In this document: one piece after another, positions 1 through 8,606 of the stretch
Layout: each line of letters starts with the position of its first letter
Numbering within the stretch: position 1 is the first letter of the stretch
Program-made: the position numbers and the translations under genes
From: Paenibacillus monticola
GTDB lineage: Bacteria; Bacillota; Bacilli; Paenibacillales; Paenibacillaceae
DNA: 45,797 bases
Direction: 5' to 3'
Assembly: GCF_009664975.1 (NCBI RefSeq)
Contig: NZ_WJXB01000024.1
Coordinates: 1 to 45,797 of the forward strand
The notes under the pieces: generated by a model
The model's database searches: none
What the model was told of the DNA's origin: nothing
Seen by the model: the letters and a program-made list of their open reading frames with translations, nothing else

Positions 1-82
1 CATCCCGAACACGACCGTTAAGCCCTCCAGCGCCGATGGTACTTGGACCGAAGGGTCCTGGGAGAGTAGGACGTTGCCAAGC
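1..82 (+). rRNA. rrf: 5S ribosomal RNA, 3' part
   Basis: The first bases match the 3' two thirds of a Bacillota 5S rRNA, including the CCGAAC loop segment near the start and the terminal GGACGTTGCCAAGC. The 5' end lies outside the window. It closes an rRNA operon lying to the left, and an intrinsic terminator follows immediately. Confidence 0.93.
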
Positions 83-87
83 ACTGA

Positions 88-122
88 AGACCACTGTTGA
101 TCTTTCAACGGTGGTTTTTTGT
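88..122 (+). terminator. rRNA operon terminator
   Basis: An 11-bp stem (ACCACTGTTGA pairing with TCAACGGTGGT, one G-U pair) with a TCTT loop is followed directly by TTTTTTG. It sits a few bases after the 5S rRNA and ends that rrn operon. Confidence 0.9.
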
Positions 123-270
123 TGTATCAATGAGTTGTAAATCCTCTAATAGAGTAATAATAAATAATGGAATATATTGCAGATAGTGTCCACTGGAGAA
201 GGACTTTCGTCCAAGAATTCGCTTACTAGAGCTTGCTTATCTGAATACCTACTCTAATGATGTAATGTTC

Positions 271-299
271 TTGACAGTCCAAAAACCCTTTGCTAAGAT
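271..299 (+). promoter_or_regulatory. SigA promoter of guaB
   Basis: TTGACA (271-276) and TAAGAT (294-299) are separated by exactly 17 bp. The start site would fall near 306, giving a leader of about 160 nt before guaB. I see no purine riboswitch or intrinsic attenuator in that leader, and nothing recognisable in 123-270. Confidence 0.75.
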
Positions 300-469
300 G
301 GCAATAATATATTTTTGGACAAGCATCTCAAACCTGAATCGAGGATAGGAAGATATACAACTTTCAAGTTTGCACTTTTGTCTGTCGTGAATGGACTTGA
401 ATCGAGTTTTCTTCTTTCATAAAGTTTGTGAGCGGGTAGAATCAATACTATTGAGGAGGAATGACCCAG

Positions 470-1927
470 GTGTGGGAAGATAAGTTTGGTAAAGAGGGAT
501 TAACGTTTGATGATGTATTACTGGTGCCGCGTAAATCTGTAGTGTTGCCGAAGGAAGTGGACTTGTCCACTGTACTGAGTAAGAATGTGAAGCTGAATAT
601 TCCACTTATGAGTGCGAGTATGGATACCGTAACAGAAGCCGCTATGGCAATTGCTATTGCTCGTGAAGGTGGCATTGGTATTATTCATAAGAATATGTCC
701 ATAGAGCAGCAAGCAGAAGAGGTGGACCGTGTGAAGCGCTCTGAGAGCGGAGTTATTACTAATCCTTTTTCTCTTACACCTGAGCACTGGGTATCCGATG
801 CTGAACATTTAATGGGTAAATATCGGATTTCTGGAGTCCCTATTGTAGATGAAGGCAATAAACTGGTAGGTATTTTAACAAATCGGGATCTACGGTTTAT
901 TCATGACTATAATATTCAAATAAAAGAAGTAATGACGCATGAGAATCTCGTTACTGCTTCTGTAGGTACGACACTGCAAGAGGCAGAAGGAATATTACAG
1001 CGTCATAAGATCGAGAAGTTACCTTTGGTCGATGAGAATAATATTCTTAAAGGACTTATTACCATAAAAGATATTGAGAAGGCTATCCAGTTTCCTAACG
1101 GAGCCAAGGACGCCCAAGGGCGACTGCTTGTGGGTGCGGCTATCGGGATTTCTAAGGATACGTACGAACGTACGGAAGCCTTGGTCAATGCTGGTGTGGA
1201 TCTGATCAGTGTCGATTCTGCACACGGTCATCATATTAATATTATTGATGCAGTTCGTAAGCTGCGCAGCTTGTATCCTGATTTGACAATCATTGCCGGC
1301 AATGTTGCCACTGGCGAAGCGACCCGAGAGCTGATTGAAGCAGGGGCTTCGGTTGTTAAAGTGGGAATCGGGCCGGGTTCTATCTGTACAACGCGCGTTA
1401 TCGCCGGAATTGGTGTGCCACAGGTTACCGCGATTTATGACTGTGCTTCCGTTGCTCGTGAGTATGGAATTCCGGTCATCGCTGATGGGGGTATTAAGTA
1501 CTCAGGAGAGATAACAAAAGCTATTTCTGCCGGAGCGCATGCGGTCATGATGGGTAGTCTATTCGCGGGAACAGAGGAAAGCCCTGGGGAATCCGAGATT
1601 TACCAAGGCCGTAAGTTCAAGGTATATCGTGGCATGGGCAGTATGAGTGCGATGAAACAAGGCAGCAAGGATCGTTACTTTCAGGATGATGACAAAAAGC
1701 TTGTTCCTGAAGGTATTGAAGGTCGTGTAGCTTTCAAAGGGCCTCTTTCCGACACCGTTCACCAACTAATCGGTGGCTTGCGTTCCGGTATGGGCTATTG
1801 CGGAACGAAGAACCTGTCAGAATTGCGGAATGATACCTCCTTTATTCGGATCACTGGAGCCGGACTGCGTGAGAGTCATCCGCATGATGTTCAAATTACA
1901 AAAGAAGCACCAAACTATTCCTTATAA
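470..1927 (+). CDS. guaB: IMP dehydrogenase
   Basis: Oxidises IMP to XMP with NAD+, the committed cytosolic step of GMP synthesis. The protein starts with the family's (M/V)WEDKFGKEGLTFDDVLL, has two CBS domains inserted at about residues 90-215, and the catalytic loop GPGSICTTR with Cys306, followed by the GGMGSM-like flap (YRGMGSMSAM). At 485 aa it has the usual length. I chose the GTG at 470: the strong ribosome site GAGGAGGA (453-460) lies 9 bp before it but abuts the in-frame ATG at 461, which would add three residues not found in relatives. A terminator follows. It follows the rRNA operon, as in Bacillus. Confidence 0.95.
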   Translation: MWEDKFGKEGLTFDDVLLVPRKSVVLPKEVDLSTVLSKNVKLNIPLMSASMDTVTEAAMAIAIAREGGIGIIHKNMSIEQQAEEVDRVKRSESGVITNPFSLTPEHWVSDAEHLMGKYRISGVPIVDEGNKLVGILTNRDLRFIHDYNIQIKEVMTHENLVTASVGTTLQEAEGILQRHKIEKLPLVDENNILKGLITIKDIEKAIQFPNGAKDAQGRLLVGAAIGISKDTYERTEALVNAGVDLISVDSAHGHHINIIDAVRKLRSLYPDLTIIAGNVATGEATRELIEAGASVVKVGIGPGSICTTRVIAGIGVPQVTAIYDCASVAREYGIPVIADGGIKYSGEITKAISAGAHAVMMGSLFAGTEESPGESEIYQGRKFKVYRGMGSMSAMKQGSKDRYFQDDDKKLVPEGIEGRVAFKGPLSDTVHQLIGGLRSGMGYCGTKNLSELRNDTSFIRITGAGLRESHPHDVQITKEAPNYSL

Positions 1928-1950
1928 TCGACTATTAATACTATTTTACG

Positions 1951-1988
1951 GACAGACAGGGCTAAATTCGTCCTGCCTGTCTTTTTTT
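1951..1988 (+). terminator. guaB terminator
   Basis: The stem GACAGaCAGG/CCTGcCTGTC is followed by a run of seven T. It separates guaB from dacA. An extended -10 (TGTTAGAAT, 2002-2010) just downstream could start dacA transcription, but no good -35 is visible. Confidence 0.85.
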
Positions 1989-2053
1989 GCAGATACCCCT
2001 GTGTTAGAATAGAACAAGCAATTGATATGAGGTTCAAAGGAGAGTAGTAATCA

Positions 2054-3451
2054 TTGAAGTACAAGCGACAATTTAACGGTAAGCAATTTGTGATTAAGAC
2101 AGCGACAGTAGGTCTACTTTTAAATATGCTAATTTCTCCTACAGCTCCGGCACTGGCTGAGGCAGGAAAGACTCCGGCAACTACGGAAACGGGTACTACA
2201 AGCACCAAGACTACAACAGCGGCAGCAACTGCTGTAAAGATTCCTTCTGTAGAATCGCTTGGTCTGAATTTAAAATCGGCGGTGTTGATTGAACCGACTA
2301 CAGGTGAGGTATTGTTATCGTTGAATGCAGATGTTCCTCTTCCTCCGGCAAGTATGACCAAGATGATGACGGAATATCTTGTAGCTGATGCTGTGAAGAA
2401 CGGTCAGATCACTTGGGATCAAAAAGTAATTGTGCAGGAAAATGCTTCTAAGCAGATTGGTTCGCGTATTTTTCTGGCCGTGGGAGATGAACATAGCGTT
2501 AAGGATCTATACATAGCCATGGCTGTTGGATCTGCAAATGATGCTACGGTAGCTTTAGCAGAGCTTGTATCCGGATCAGAGCAGCAATTCGCAGAATTGA
2601 TGAACCAAACGGCCAAGAGGATGGGAATGAAGAGCGCGTATTTCATTAACTCCACTGGGCTTGACCGGGACGATATGCCGGCAAAGTTTCGCCCTGAAGA
2701 AGATCGTGAAACGGTAATGTCGGCAATGGATGCGGCACTTCTCGCTAAATTTATCGTCACCGACCACCCTGATTTCACGGATTTCACGACGATTCAATCC
2801 TATAAATTTCGTGAACGAGATACAGAGCCGATGATTAACTACAACTGGATGCTGGAAGCCAATAAAGATATTGCCAACTTTAAGGCATATGCTTATCCTG
2901 GTCTTGATGGTTTAAAGACAGGACATACCTCGAATGCTGGCAACTGCTTCACCGGTACAGCTGTCCGTGATGGAATGCGGCTTATCAGTGTTGTAATGGG
3001 TGCAAATTCAGAGGCCCATCGTTTTACGGAAACGAAGAAAGTACTTGATTTTGGCTTTAATAACTTTGAAGTTAAGCAAGTTATAGCACCAAAGGCAGTA
3101 ATCGCTGGAAATGAAACAGTTCCAGTATTGAAGGGAAAGAATAAAAAGGTTTCCGTAGTTACCGATGAAGGCGTAACTTTTATCGTACCAAAGGGAACGG
3201 TTTCTCCTCAAATTAAGACCACTGTCGCAATAAATGATGCAGCAACACTGGTAGCTCCTATCTCACAATCCTCTAAAGTAGGTAAAGTGACATATTCCTA
3301 CCAAGTTAAAGGCATCTCTCAAGCTCAGCAGAAGACGGTAAATCTAATTACTGCTGAAGAAGCTGAAAAGGCTGGTTGGTTTAAGTTGCTTCTTAGAGCT
3401 ATAGGAGAATTTTTCGGCGATCTGTTCTCAGGCATCAAAAACCTGTTTTAA
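2054..3451 (+). CDS. dacA: D-alanyl-D-alanine carboxypeptidase (PBP5 family)
   Basis: Trims the terminal D-Ala from peptidoglycan pentapeptides outside the membrane. All three S11 motifs are present: SMTK (Ser100/Lys103), SAN (160-162) and KTG (288-290). An N-terminal signal peptide ends near the ALAEA stretch (about residue 35) and is followed by a Thr/Ala-rich linker; the C-terminal PBP5 beta domain ends in an amphipathic helix (KLLLRAIGEFFGDLF) that would anchor it to the outer membrane face. 465 aa, slightly longer than B. subtilis DacA because of the linker. It starts with TTG at 2054, 9 bp after AAAGGAGAG. Same position after guaB as in Bacillus. Confidence 0.95.
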   Translation: MKYKRQFNGKQFVIKTATVGLLLNMLISPTAPALAEAGKTPATTETGTTSTKTTTAAATAVKIPSVESLGLNLKSAVLIEPTTGEVLLSLNADVPLPPASMTKMMTEYLVADAVKNGQITWDQKVIVQENASKQIGSRIFLAVGDEHSVKDLYIAMAVGSANDATVALAELVSGSEQQFAELMNQTAKRMGMKSAYFINSTGLDRDDMPAKFRPEEDRETVMSAMDAALLAKFIVTDHPDFTDFTTIQSYKFRERDTEPMINYNWMLEANKDIANFKAYAYPGLDGLKTGHTSNAGNCFTGTAVRDGMRLISVVMGANSEAHRFTETKKVLDFGFNNFEVKQVIAPKAVIAGNETVPVLKGKNKKVSVVTDEGVTFIVPKGTVSPQIKTTVAINDAATLVAPISQSSKVGKVTYSYQVKGISQAQQKTVNLITAEEAEKAGWFKLLLRAIGEFFGDLFSGIKNLF

Positions 3452-3494
3452 GGGCAGCAATTGTCGATAAAGATAGATATTCCGAGTAAATGGG

Positions 3495-3523
3495 TTGTAT
3501 ATTTAGCCGTCTTACGGTAAAAT
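3495..3523 (+). promoter_or_regulatory. Candidate SigA promoter of pdxST
   Basis: TTGTAT (3495-3500) and TAAAAT (3518-3523) are 17 bp apart, about 40 bp upstream of pdxS. No clear intrinsic terminator separates dacA from this promoter, so readthrough from dacA is also possible. Confidence 0.55.
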
Positions 3524-3563
3524 TACAAGTTAGATTAAGATAGATCAATCGGGAGGCTTTGAC

Positions 3564-4445
3564 ATGGAAACAGGAACATCACGAGTTAAAAGAGGCATGG
3601 CAGAAATGCAAAAGGGTGGCGTCATTATGGACGTCATGAATGCAGAACAAGCAAAAATTGCTGAGGCTGCGGGTGCAGTAGCCGTTATGGCTCTGGAACG
3701 TGTGCCTTCTGATATTCGCGCAGCTGGTGGAGTAGCACGGATGGCCGATCCTACAATTGTAGAAGAGGTCATTAAAGTTGTTAGTATCCCCGTGATGGCT
3801 AAGTCGCGTATCGGTCATTATGTAGAAGCAAAGGTTTTGGAATCTCTTGGTGTTGACTATTTAGATGAGAGTGAAGTTCTTACTCCTGCAGATGAAGTAT
3901 TCCATATTAATAAACATGAATTCACTGTTCCGTTTGTATGCGGAGCTAAAGATCTAGGAGAAGCCCTGCGTCGTATTAGCGAAGGTGCATCCATGATCCG
4001 TACCAAGGGTGAACCGGGAACTGGCAATATTGTTGAAGCGGTGCGCCACATGCGCGTTATTAACAGCCAGATCCGCAGAGTCACAAACATGTCTAAGGAT
4101 GAGCTTTATAATGAAGCCAAGAACCTGGGTGTTTCTTACGAATTGTTGCTTGAAATTCACGTACTTGGCAAGCTGCCAGTAGTTAATTTTGCCGCAGGTG
4201 GCATAGCAACTCCATCCGATGCTGCTTTGATGATGCATTTGGGTGCAGACGGCGTATTCGTTGGTTCCGGTATTTTTAAATCGGACAATCCTGAGAAATT
4301 CGCACGTGCCATTGTTGAGGCAACTACTCACTTCACGGATTACAAACTGATTGCTGAAGTATCAAAGAACCTTGGTGCACCTATGAAGGGGATTGATATT
4401 GCAACTCTAACCCCGGCTGAACGTATGTCGGAGCGTGGCCGTTAA
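3564..4445 (+). CDS. pdxS: Pyridoxal 5'-phosphate synthase, PdxS subunit
   Basis: Synthase subunit of the deoxyxylulose-5-phosphate-independent PLP pathway; it combines ribose 5-phosphate, glyceraldehyde 3-phosphate and ammonia from PdxT. The (beta/alpha)8 protein of 293 aa shows the expected Asp23 (IMDV), the imine-forming Lys80 (VMAKSRIGH) and the second Lys148 (IRTKGE). The strong site GGGAGG (3551-3556) precedes ATG 3564. pdxT follows 18 bp downstream, in one operon, consistent with the 12+12 PdxS/PdxT complex. Confidence 0.97.
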   Translation: METGTSRVKRGMAEMQKGGVIMDVMNAEQAKIAEAAGAVAVMALERVPSDIRAAGGVARMADPTIVEEVIKVVSIPVMAKSRIGHYVEAKVLESLGVDYLDESEVLTPADEVFHINKHEFTVPFVCGAKDLGEALRRISEGASMIRTKGEPGTGNIVEAVRHMRVINSQIRRVTNMSKDELYNEAKNLGVSYELLLEIHVLGKLPVVNFAAGGIATPSDAALMMHLGADGVFVGSGIFKSDNPEKFARAIVEATTHFTDYKLIAEVSKNLGAPMKGIDIATLTPAERMSERGR

Positions 4446-4463
4446 TAGAGAGAGGGTTTCAGA

Positions 4464-5045
4464 ATGAAAATAGGAGTGCTGGCGCTTCAAGGCGCTGTAA
4501 CAGAGCATATCGTCAGTATAGAGAAGGCTGGAGCGGAAGGTTTGCCTATCAAGCGTGTAGAGCAACTGGAAGAGGTAGAAGGCCTGATTATTCCTGGCGG
4601 TGAAAGTACGACTATCGGTAAACTCATGCGCAAATATGGTTTTATTGAAGCGATTCGTGATTTCTCAAGTCAGGGTAAACCGATTTTTGGAACCTGTGCC
4701 GGTATGATTGTGCTAGCCAAGCGGATTGCCGGTGGCGAACCCGGACATTTGGAGCTGATGGATATTACCGTGGCTCGGAATGCTTTTGGCCGCCAACGGG
4801 AAAGCTTTGAATGTGATTTGGACGTGTTGGGTATTGATGAACCGGTTCGGGCAGTATTTATTCGGGCTCCGCTCATTAATGAGGTGGGTCCGGAGGTCGA
4901 TGTGCTCACCATCTATAATGATGAGATTGTAACCGCGCGTCAGGGCAACCTGCTCGTCTCTTCTTTTCACCCGGAGCTTACGGATGATTACAGACTTCAT
5001 CAATACTTTGCCGACATGGTAGAGGCTAACGTAGCAGCGAAATAA
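4464..5045 (+). CDS. pdxT: Pyridoxal 5'-phosphate synthase, glutaminase PdxT
   Basis: Class I glutamine amidotransferase that hydrolyses glutamine and channels ammonia to PdxS. The triad is visible: Cys78 in FGTCAGM, and His169 and Glu171 in FHPEL; the oxyanion motif PGGESTT is at 44-50. 193 aa, the normal length. It lies directly behind pdxS and is presumably co-transcribed. Confidence 0.97.
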   Translation: MKIGVLALQGAVTEHIVSIEKAGAEGLPIKRVEQLEEVEGLIIPGGESTTIGKLMRKYGFIEAIRDFSSQGKPIFGTCAGMIVLAKRIAGGEPGHLELMDITVARNAFGRQRESFECDLDVLGIDEPVRAVFIRAPLINEVGPEVDVLTIYNDEIVTARQGNLLVSSFHPELTDDYRLHQYFADMVEANVAAK

Positions 5046-5070
5046 TAGAACCGCATATAAGAACATTCTG

Positions 5071-5106
5071 ACTCTTTCAAAGCTGTAATCAGCAATTTGA
5101 AAGAGT
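5071..5106 (+). promoter_or_regulatory. Long hairpin between pdxT and serS
   Basis: A perfect 11-bp stem (ACTCTTTCAAA/TTTGAAAGAGT) carries an inner 4-bp stem (GCTG/CAGC). The downstream bases (TTAGGCTGTTTTC) are not a clean U tract, so this may be a weak terminator, a processing site or a stability element. The 88-bp gap has room for nothing larger; in particular there is no T-box leader ahead of serS. Confidence 0.5.
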
Positions 5107-5133
5107 TTAGGCTGTTTTCAGGAGGGAAACTTT

Positions 5134-6423
5134 GTGCTAGATGTAAAAGTATTGCGCAGTGATTACGCCCGGGTGGAACAAGCATTATTGAAGCGAGGAA
5201 AATCACTGGATTTGATTTCGGATTTTCCACGGTTAGATTTACGCCGCCGTGAGCTTCTGCAGGAGACCGAAGGTCTTAAGAATCAACGAAACACCGTATC
5301 TGGTGAAGTTGCGAAGAAGAAGAAGAATGGTGAACCAGCAGATGATTTGATTTTGGAGATGCGAGCTGTATCCGACAAGATTAAAGAGCTGGATGATGAG
5401 GTTCGTGAGGTGGAGGCCGAGATTTTCGAGCTAACCATGAGCATTCCTAATATTCCGCATGATTCCGTTCCAGAAGGCAAGTCGGAGGAAGACAACGTCG
5501 AAGTACGCCGTTGGTCAGAGCCGAGAGTATTTAATTTTACGCCAAAATCACACTGGGAGCTGGCACAGCAGCTGGATATTATTGATTTTGAAGCCGCTGC
5601 CAAGGTTACAGGTTCTCGTTTTGCCTTCTATAAAGGATTGGGAGCACGGCTTGAGCGTGCGCTTATTAACTTTATGATGGATCTTCACAGTGGAGAGCAT
5701 AATTATGAGGAAATGCTGCCGCCTTACATTGTCAACAAGGACAGCTTGTATGGTACAGGGCAACTCCCAAAATTCGAAGAGGATCTTTTCAAGCTGCGTG
5801 ATACGGAATATTATCTAATTCCTACGGCTGAAGTGCCGGTAACGAATTATTACCGTGAGGAAATTCTGACGGCAGCAGATTTGCCTAAATATCATGTTGC
5901 CTACAGCTCCTGTTTCCGTTCTGAGGCAGGCTCAGCAGGTCGTGATACCCGTGGGTTGATCCGTCAGCATCAATTCAACAAGGTGGAGTTGGTAAAGCTC
6001 ACTACACCGGAATCCTCTTATGAGGAGCTGGAAAAGATGACTGCAGATGCTGAGAGCGTGCTACAGCTCCTGGGATTGCCTTATCGAGTGCTGGGTCTCT
6101 GTACGGCGGATATGGGCTTCACATCGGCTAAGACCTATGATTTGGAGGTATGGCTGCCTGAGAGTGGAATGTACCGTGAAATCTCTTCTTGCTCCAACAC
6201 AGAGGATTTTCAGGCCCGCAGAGCAAACATCCGTTACCGTAAAGAACCAAAAGGCAAACCGGAATTCGTACACACGTTGAATGGTTCTGCACTGGCTGTG
6301 GGACGAACAGTAGCCGCTATTCTGGAGAATTATCAGCAGGAAGACGGTAGTATATTGGTGCCAGAATGCCTGCAGCCTTATATGCGTAATGTGAAATCAA
6401 TTCAATCTAAATCTAATTTATAA
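5134..6423 (+). CDS. serS: Seryl-tRNA synthetase
   Basis: Charges tRNA-Ser with serine. The N-terminal long coiled-coil arm that grips the tRNA variable arm spans about residues 28-105. The class II core shows the TAEV loop (231-234), motif 2 (FRSEAGSAGRDTRG, 261-274) and motif 3 with Arg391 (NGSALAVGRT). 429 aa, typical. It starts with GTG at 5134, 6-7 bp after GGAGGG. Its cognate tRNA-Ser gene lies 65 bp downstream behind its own promoter. Confidence 0.97.
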   Translation: MLDVKVLRSDYARVEQALLKRGKSLDLISDFPRLDLRRRELLQETEGLKNQRNTVSGEVAKKKKNGEPADDLILEMRAVSDKIKELDDEVREVEAEIFELTMSIPNIPHDSVPEGKSEEDNVEVRRWSEPRVFNFTPKSHWELAQQLDIIDFEAAAKVTGSRFAFYKGLGARLERALINFMMDLHSGEHNYEEMLPPYIVNKDSLYGTGQLPKFEEDLFKLRDTEYYLIPTAEVPVTNYYREEILTAADLPKYHVAYSSCFRSEAGSAGRDTRGLIRQHQFNKVELVKLTTPESSYEELEKMTADAESVLQLLGLPYRVLGLCTADMGFTSAKTYDLEVWLPESGMYREISSCSNTEDFQARRANIRYRKEPKGKPEFVHTLNGSALAVGRTVAAILENYQQEDGSILVPECLQPYMRNVKSIQSKSNL

Positions 6424-6430
6424 TATTTAG

Positions 6431-6460
6431 TTGCGTATTCTTTGTAGAGCATGGTATAAT
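6431..6460 (+). promoter_or_regulatory. Promoter of tRNA-Ser
   Basis: TTGCGT (6431-6436), an 18-bp spacer and a perfect TATAAT (6455-6460) with an extended TGG in front. The start would fall about 20 bp before the mature tRNA. Confidence 0.75.
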
Positions 6461-6488
6461 CCTCTTGCATGTGAAATTTTTATGCAAT

Positions 6489-6577
6489 GGAGAGGTACCG
6501 AAGCGGTCATAACGGGGCGGTCTTGAAAACCGTTAGAGTGCAAGCTCACGTGGGTTCGAATCCCACCCTCTCCGCCA
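6489..6577 (+). tRNA. trnS: tRNA-Ser (anticodon UGA)
   Basis: The acceptor stem GGAGAGG/CCTCTCC closes an 89-nt molecule with encoded CCA. The anticodon stem GCGGT/ACCGT holds the loop CTTGAAA, so the anticodon is TGA. The long variable arm typical of tRNA-Ser and the T-loop GGTTCGAATCC are present. It follows serS, as in Bacillus. Confidence 0.97.
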
Positions 6578-6606
6578 TTCCTAAAAATTAAATCCTTTAT
6601 AGATAT

Positions 6607-6638
6607 AAGCCGTTCCCTCTGGGGGCGGCTTCTTTGTT
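6607..6638 (+). terminator. tRNA-Ser terminator
   Basis: The stem AAGCCGTTCCC/GGGGGCGGCTT with a TCT loop (two G-U pairs) is followed by CTTTGTT. The U tract is modest. Confidence 0.65.
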
Positions 6639-6746
6639 ATGTTGCCATCATGTAGTCTGAATAGTTTCTTTATCGAACCAATCCCAGTTGAGAATAAAAA
6701 GACTCTTTTCTCCGCAATGTATTAGGGAAGGAGGCTGGTAGTAAAA

Positions 6747-7088
6747 ATGAATCGACAATTGGAACTGGATCAACATAGTCTTGTCTCTGCCTGGCAGGAA
6801 CGATTGCCTGCTCTGTTGGAGGATGGAGACAGTTTTATCGTACAGGGTGATGAGGCCGACCGAAACAGCTTACTTATCCATTTTAATGCAGCTGGACGTC
6901 AGGCTTATTCGCTTGATTTTCGCTGTACGTATGTAGACAGTAGAGAGGTTGCAGTGGATTTAGTCGATGTTGAACAGAGTGGGCGGCACACGGACAAACG
7001 TAGCGATGCTGTCCAGCTATTGGCACAGCAATATACACGACAGATTCATGAATGTGCGCAAGCGTTGCAGGGCCTAACCAATCCATAG
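6747..7088 (+). CDS. Conserved-looking small protein of unknown function
   Basis: 113 aa, not recognised. It is soluble, without signal peptide or membrane segment, and somewhat acidic, with a predicted mix of beta strands in the middle (SFIVQGD, SLLIHFN, YSLDFRCTYVD) and a C-terminal helix (AVQLLAQQYTRQIHECAQALQ). The purine-rich site GGAAGGAGG (6725-6733) lies 13 bp before ATG 6747, rather far. It stands between tRNA-Ser and the spore-protein gene and has no obvious operon partner. The coding call rests on an open frame with a ribosome site and normal codon use. Confidence 0.6.
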   Translation: MNRQLELDQHSLVSAWQERLPALLEDGDSFIVQGDEADRNSLLIHFNAAGRQAYSLDFRCTYVDSREVAVDLVDVEQSGRHTDKRSDAVQLLAQQYTRQIHECAQALQGLTNP

Positions 7089-7171
7089 TTCGTACTCAAA
7101 GGAGTTTAACTCCTCAAAACTAAGCAAATGCACAGAAGCAGATACACATAAAACTATTAGGAGGAGACAGA

Positions 7172-7324
7172 ATGACTAAGCCCAAGAGTATGCCTGTTTC
7201 TGGAGCGCAGCCGTCTGGCGGACAACGCCGAAAGGACCATGGTCCGCAGGGACCTGAACCCCTTTCTGGTTCCAAAAAGGTCAAACAGGCCAATCATGTG
7301 GACCATCATAATCCGCAGGGTTAA
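7172..7324 (+). CDS. sspP: Small acid-soluble spore protein, SspP-like
   Basis: A 50-residue, Gly/Pro/Lys/His-rich hydrophilic peptide. Its middle, PEPLSGSKKVKQANH, closely resembles the conserved core I recall from Bacillus SspP (CotL), PEPL(S/D)GSKKVKNRNH. Such minor spore proteins are made in the forespore and stored in the core; their job is unclear. AGGAGGA (7159-7165) precedes ATG 7172 at good spacing. I could not find a convincing SigG or SigF promoter upstream. The assignment rests on one conserved stretch in a very short protein. Confidence 0.72.
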   Translation: MTKPKSMPVSGAQPSGGQRRKDHGPQGPEPLSGSKKVKQANHVDHHNPQG

Positions 7325-7416
7325 GAAATGATTTTCTAAGAATTGTTTCTTGAATTTGCCAAATGGGTTACTATTAAGGAGGGAAAAAATTATTTGCATG
7401 GGAGAGAAAAACAATA

Positions 7417-8508
7417 ATGAATAAAAAATGGGGGTTATCCGCTGCCGCAATGCTGCTCACAGCAGCATTAATATTGCCGGCTTGTGGGAACAAAGAACAA
7501 GCACCTAAGGAGGCATTGAAGTCAGCTGCGACTAAAGTGTCTACAATGACATCGTATGAGATGAAGAGCAAAATAGTGGTCAATAATCTGACCATTGACG
7601 CTCCAACCGATGAATCCAGTGCTATGACTACACAAGTGCTAAGCATGCTCAAGAATGCAGAGCTCTCCGTGGATAGCGTGTATCAGGCAGATCCGATGCA
7701 GACTGAAGCAACAATGGTTTTAAACCTGAAGGGCGATATGGCGATGAGCTTTACTGTACCTATGGTCATCACTAAGGAGAAGATCTACATCAAGGTGCCT
7801 TCTATTCCGTTCTTCCCAATTCCGGAGACTATAGTTGGTAAATATGTAGAGCTTGACCTGAAAGAGCTGGCAGAGCAAGGGGGCACTGAATTTACCCCTG
7901 ATACCCTGGATACTCAGAAAGCACAAAAGCTTTCTAACGAAGTAATCAGCACACTGTTGGCAGAATACGATGAAACGAAATATTTTAGTGAAATCAAGCT
8001 TAAGGATGCGAATCTGCCAGAGGGTGTTGAGGCCAAGCAGGTTATTCAGTTCAAAGTGACTAATGACAATATCAAAGAAGCTATCACTATTATGATGAAC
8101 AACGCTTTGCCGAAGATTATCGATATTCTAGGTAAAGACGAATATAAGGATATGCTGAAAATTGATGCTGCAGATTTGGCTAAGGCTAAAGAGGAACTTC
8201 AGTCAGGTACGGCAAGAACGGAACTCGATAAAGGTCTCGCTGATCTTGGCAACTACCTAACGATTAATGATTTTCATTTTAATACAGCGATCAATAAGGA
8301 TAGTTTCCCTGTGTATCAAGATTTGTTAATGGACATTAAAGTAAATGATCCGGATACGAGCACAAAGGTAGGCTTATCACTAACTGGCAGCAGTCAGTAC
8401 AGCAAGATTAATGAAAAGGCTGAATTCAAGATAGGTATCCCGGAAGGGGATGCTGTAATTACGTTGGATGAGCTGCAGAAGCAATTTGGTGGCTTGGGCA
8501 CGTATTAA
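7417..8508 (+). CDS. Lipoprotein of unknown function
   Basis: 363 aa with a signal peptide and lipobox (LILPAC, lipidated Cys23), so it should be anchored outside the membrane. The rest is a repetitive alpha/beta architecture resembling LppX/LolA-like or DUF6612-type lipoproteins: a helix with AxxALKSAATKVSTMTSYEMK, then strands, then a second half beginning near KLSNEVISTLLAEYDETKYFSEI. I cannot name a ligand. GGAGAG (7401-7406) precedes ATG 7417. It ends in a long hairpin shared with the convergent acetyltransferase gene. Confidence 0.85.
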   Translation: MNKKWGLSAAAMLLTAALILPACGNKEQAPKEALKSAATKVSTMTSYEMKSKIVVNNLTIDAPTDESSAMTTQVLSMLKNAELSVDSVYQADPMQTEATMVLNLKGDMAMSFTVPMVITKEKIYIKVPSIPFFPIPETIVGKYVELDLKELAEQGGTEFTPDTLDTQKAQKLSNEVISTLLAEYDETKYFSEIKLKDANLPEGVEAKQVIQFKVTNDNIKEAITIMMNNALPKIIDILGKDEYKDMLKIDAADLAKAKEELQSGTARTELDKGLADLGNYLTINDFHFNTAINKDSFPVYQDLLMDIKVNDPDTSTKVGLSLTGSSQYSKINEKAEFKIGIPEGDAVITLDELQKQFGGLGTY

Positions 8509-8523
8509 TCTGTAGACAAGACA

Positions 8524-8563
8524 ACATCCCGCATGTGCGTAGTCATACGCTCATGCGGGATGT
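8524..8563. terminator. Hairpin between convergent genes
   Basis: A perfect 12-bp stem (ACATCCCGCATG/CATGCGGGATGT) with an inner 5-bp stem (GCGTA/TACGC). The U tract is poor on both strands (TGTTTGCTGT), so it may protect 3' ends as much as terminate. Confidence 0.6.
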
Positions 8564-8606
8564 TTGCTGTCTAGTTGCTTCAATACACTGATGTAAGGTA
8601 ATGTCC

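Noticed and set aside
300..452. Possible purine riboswitch before guaB
   Set aside because: The leader lacks the conserved purine-aptamer loops and a terminator; only a promoter and ribosome site are supported.
1986..2010. TTGCAG plus TAGAAT as dacA promoter
   Set aside because: The spacer is 12 bp and the -35 overlaps the guaB terminator; only an extended -10 remains plausible.
7100..7114. Palindrome AGGAGTT-T-AACTCCT before the spore-protein gene
   Set aside because: The loop is too small and the site too common in type to call an operator on this evidence.
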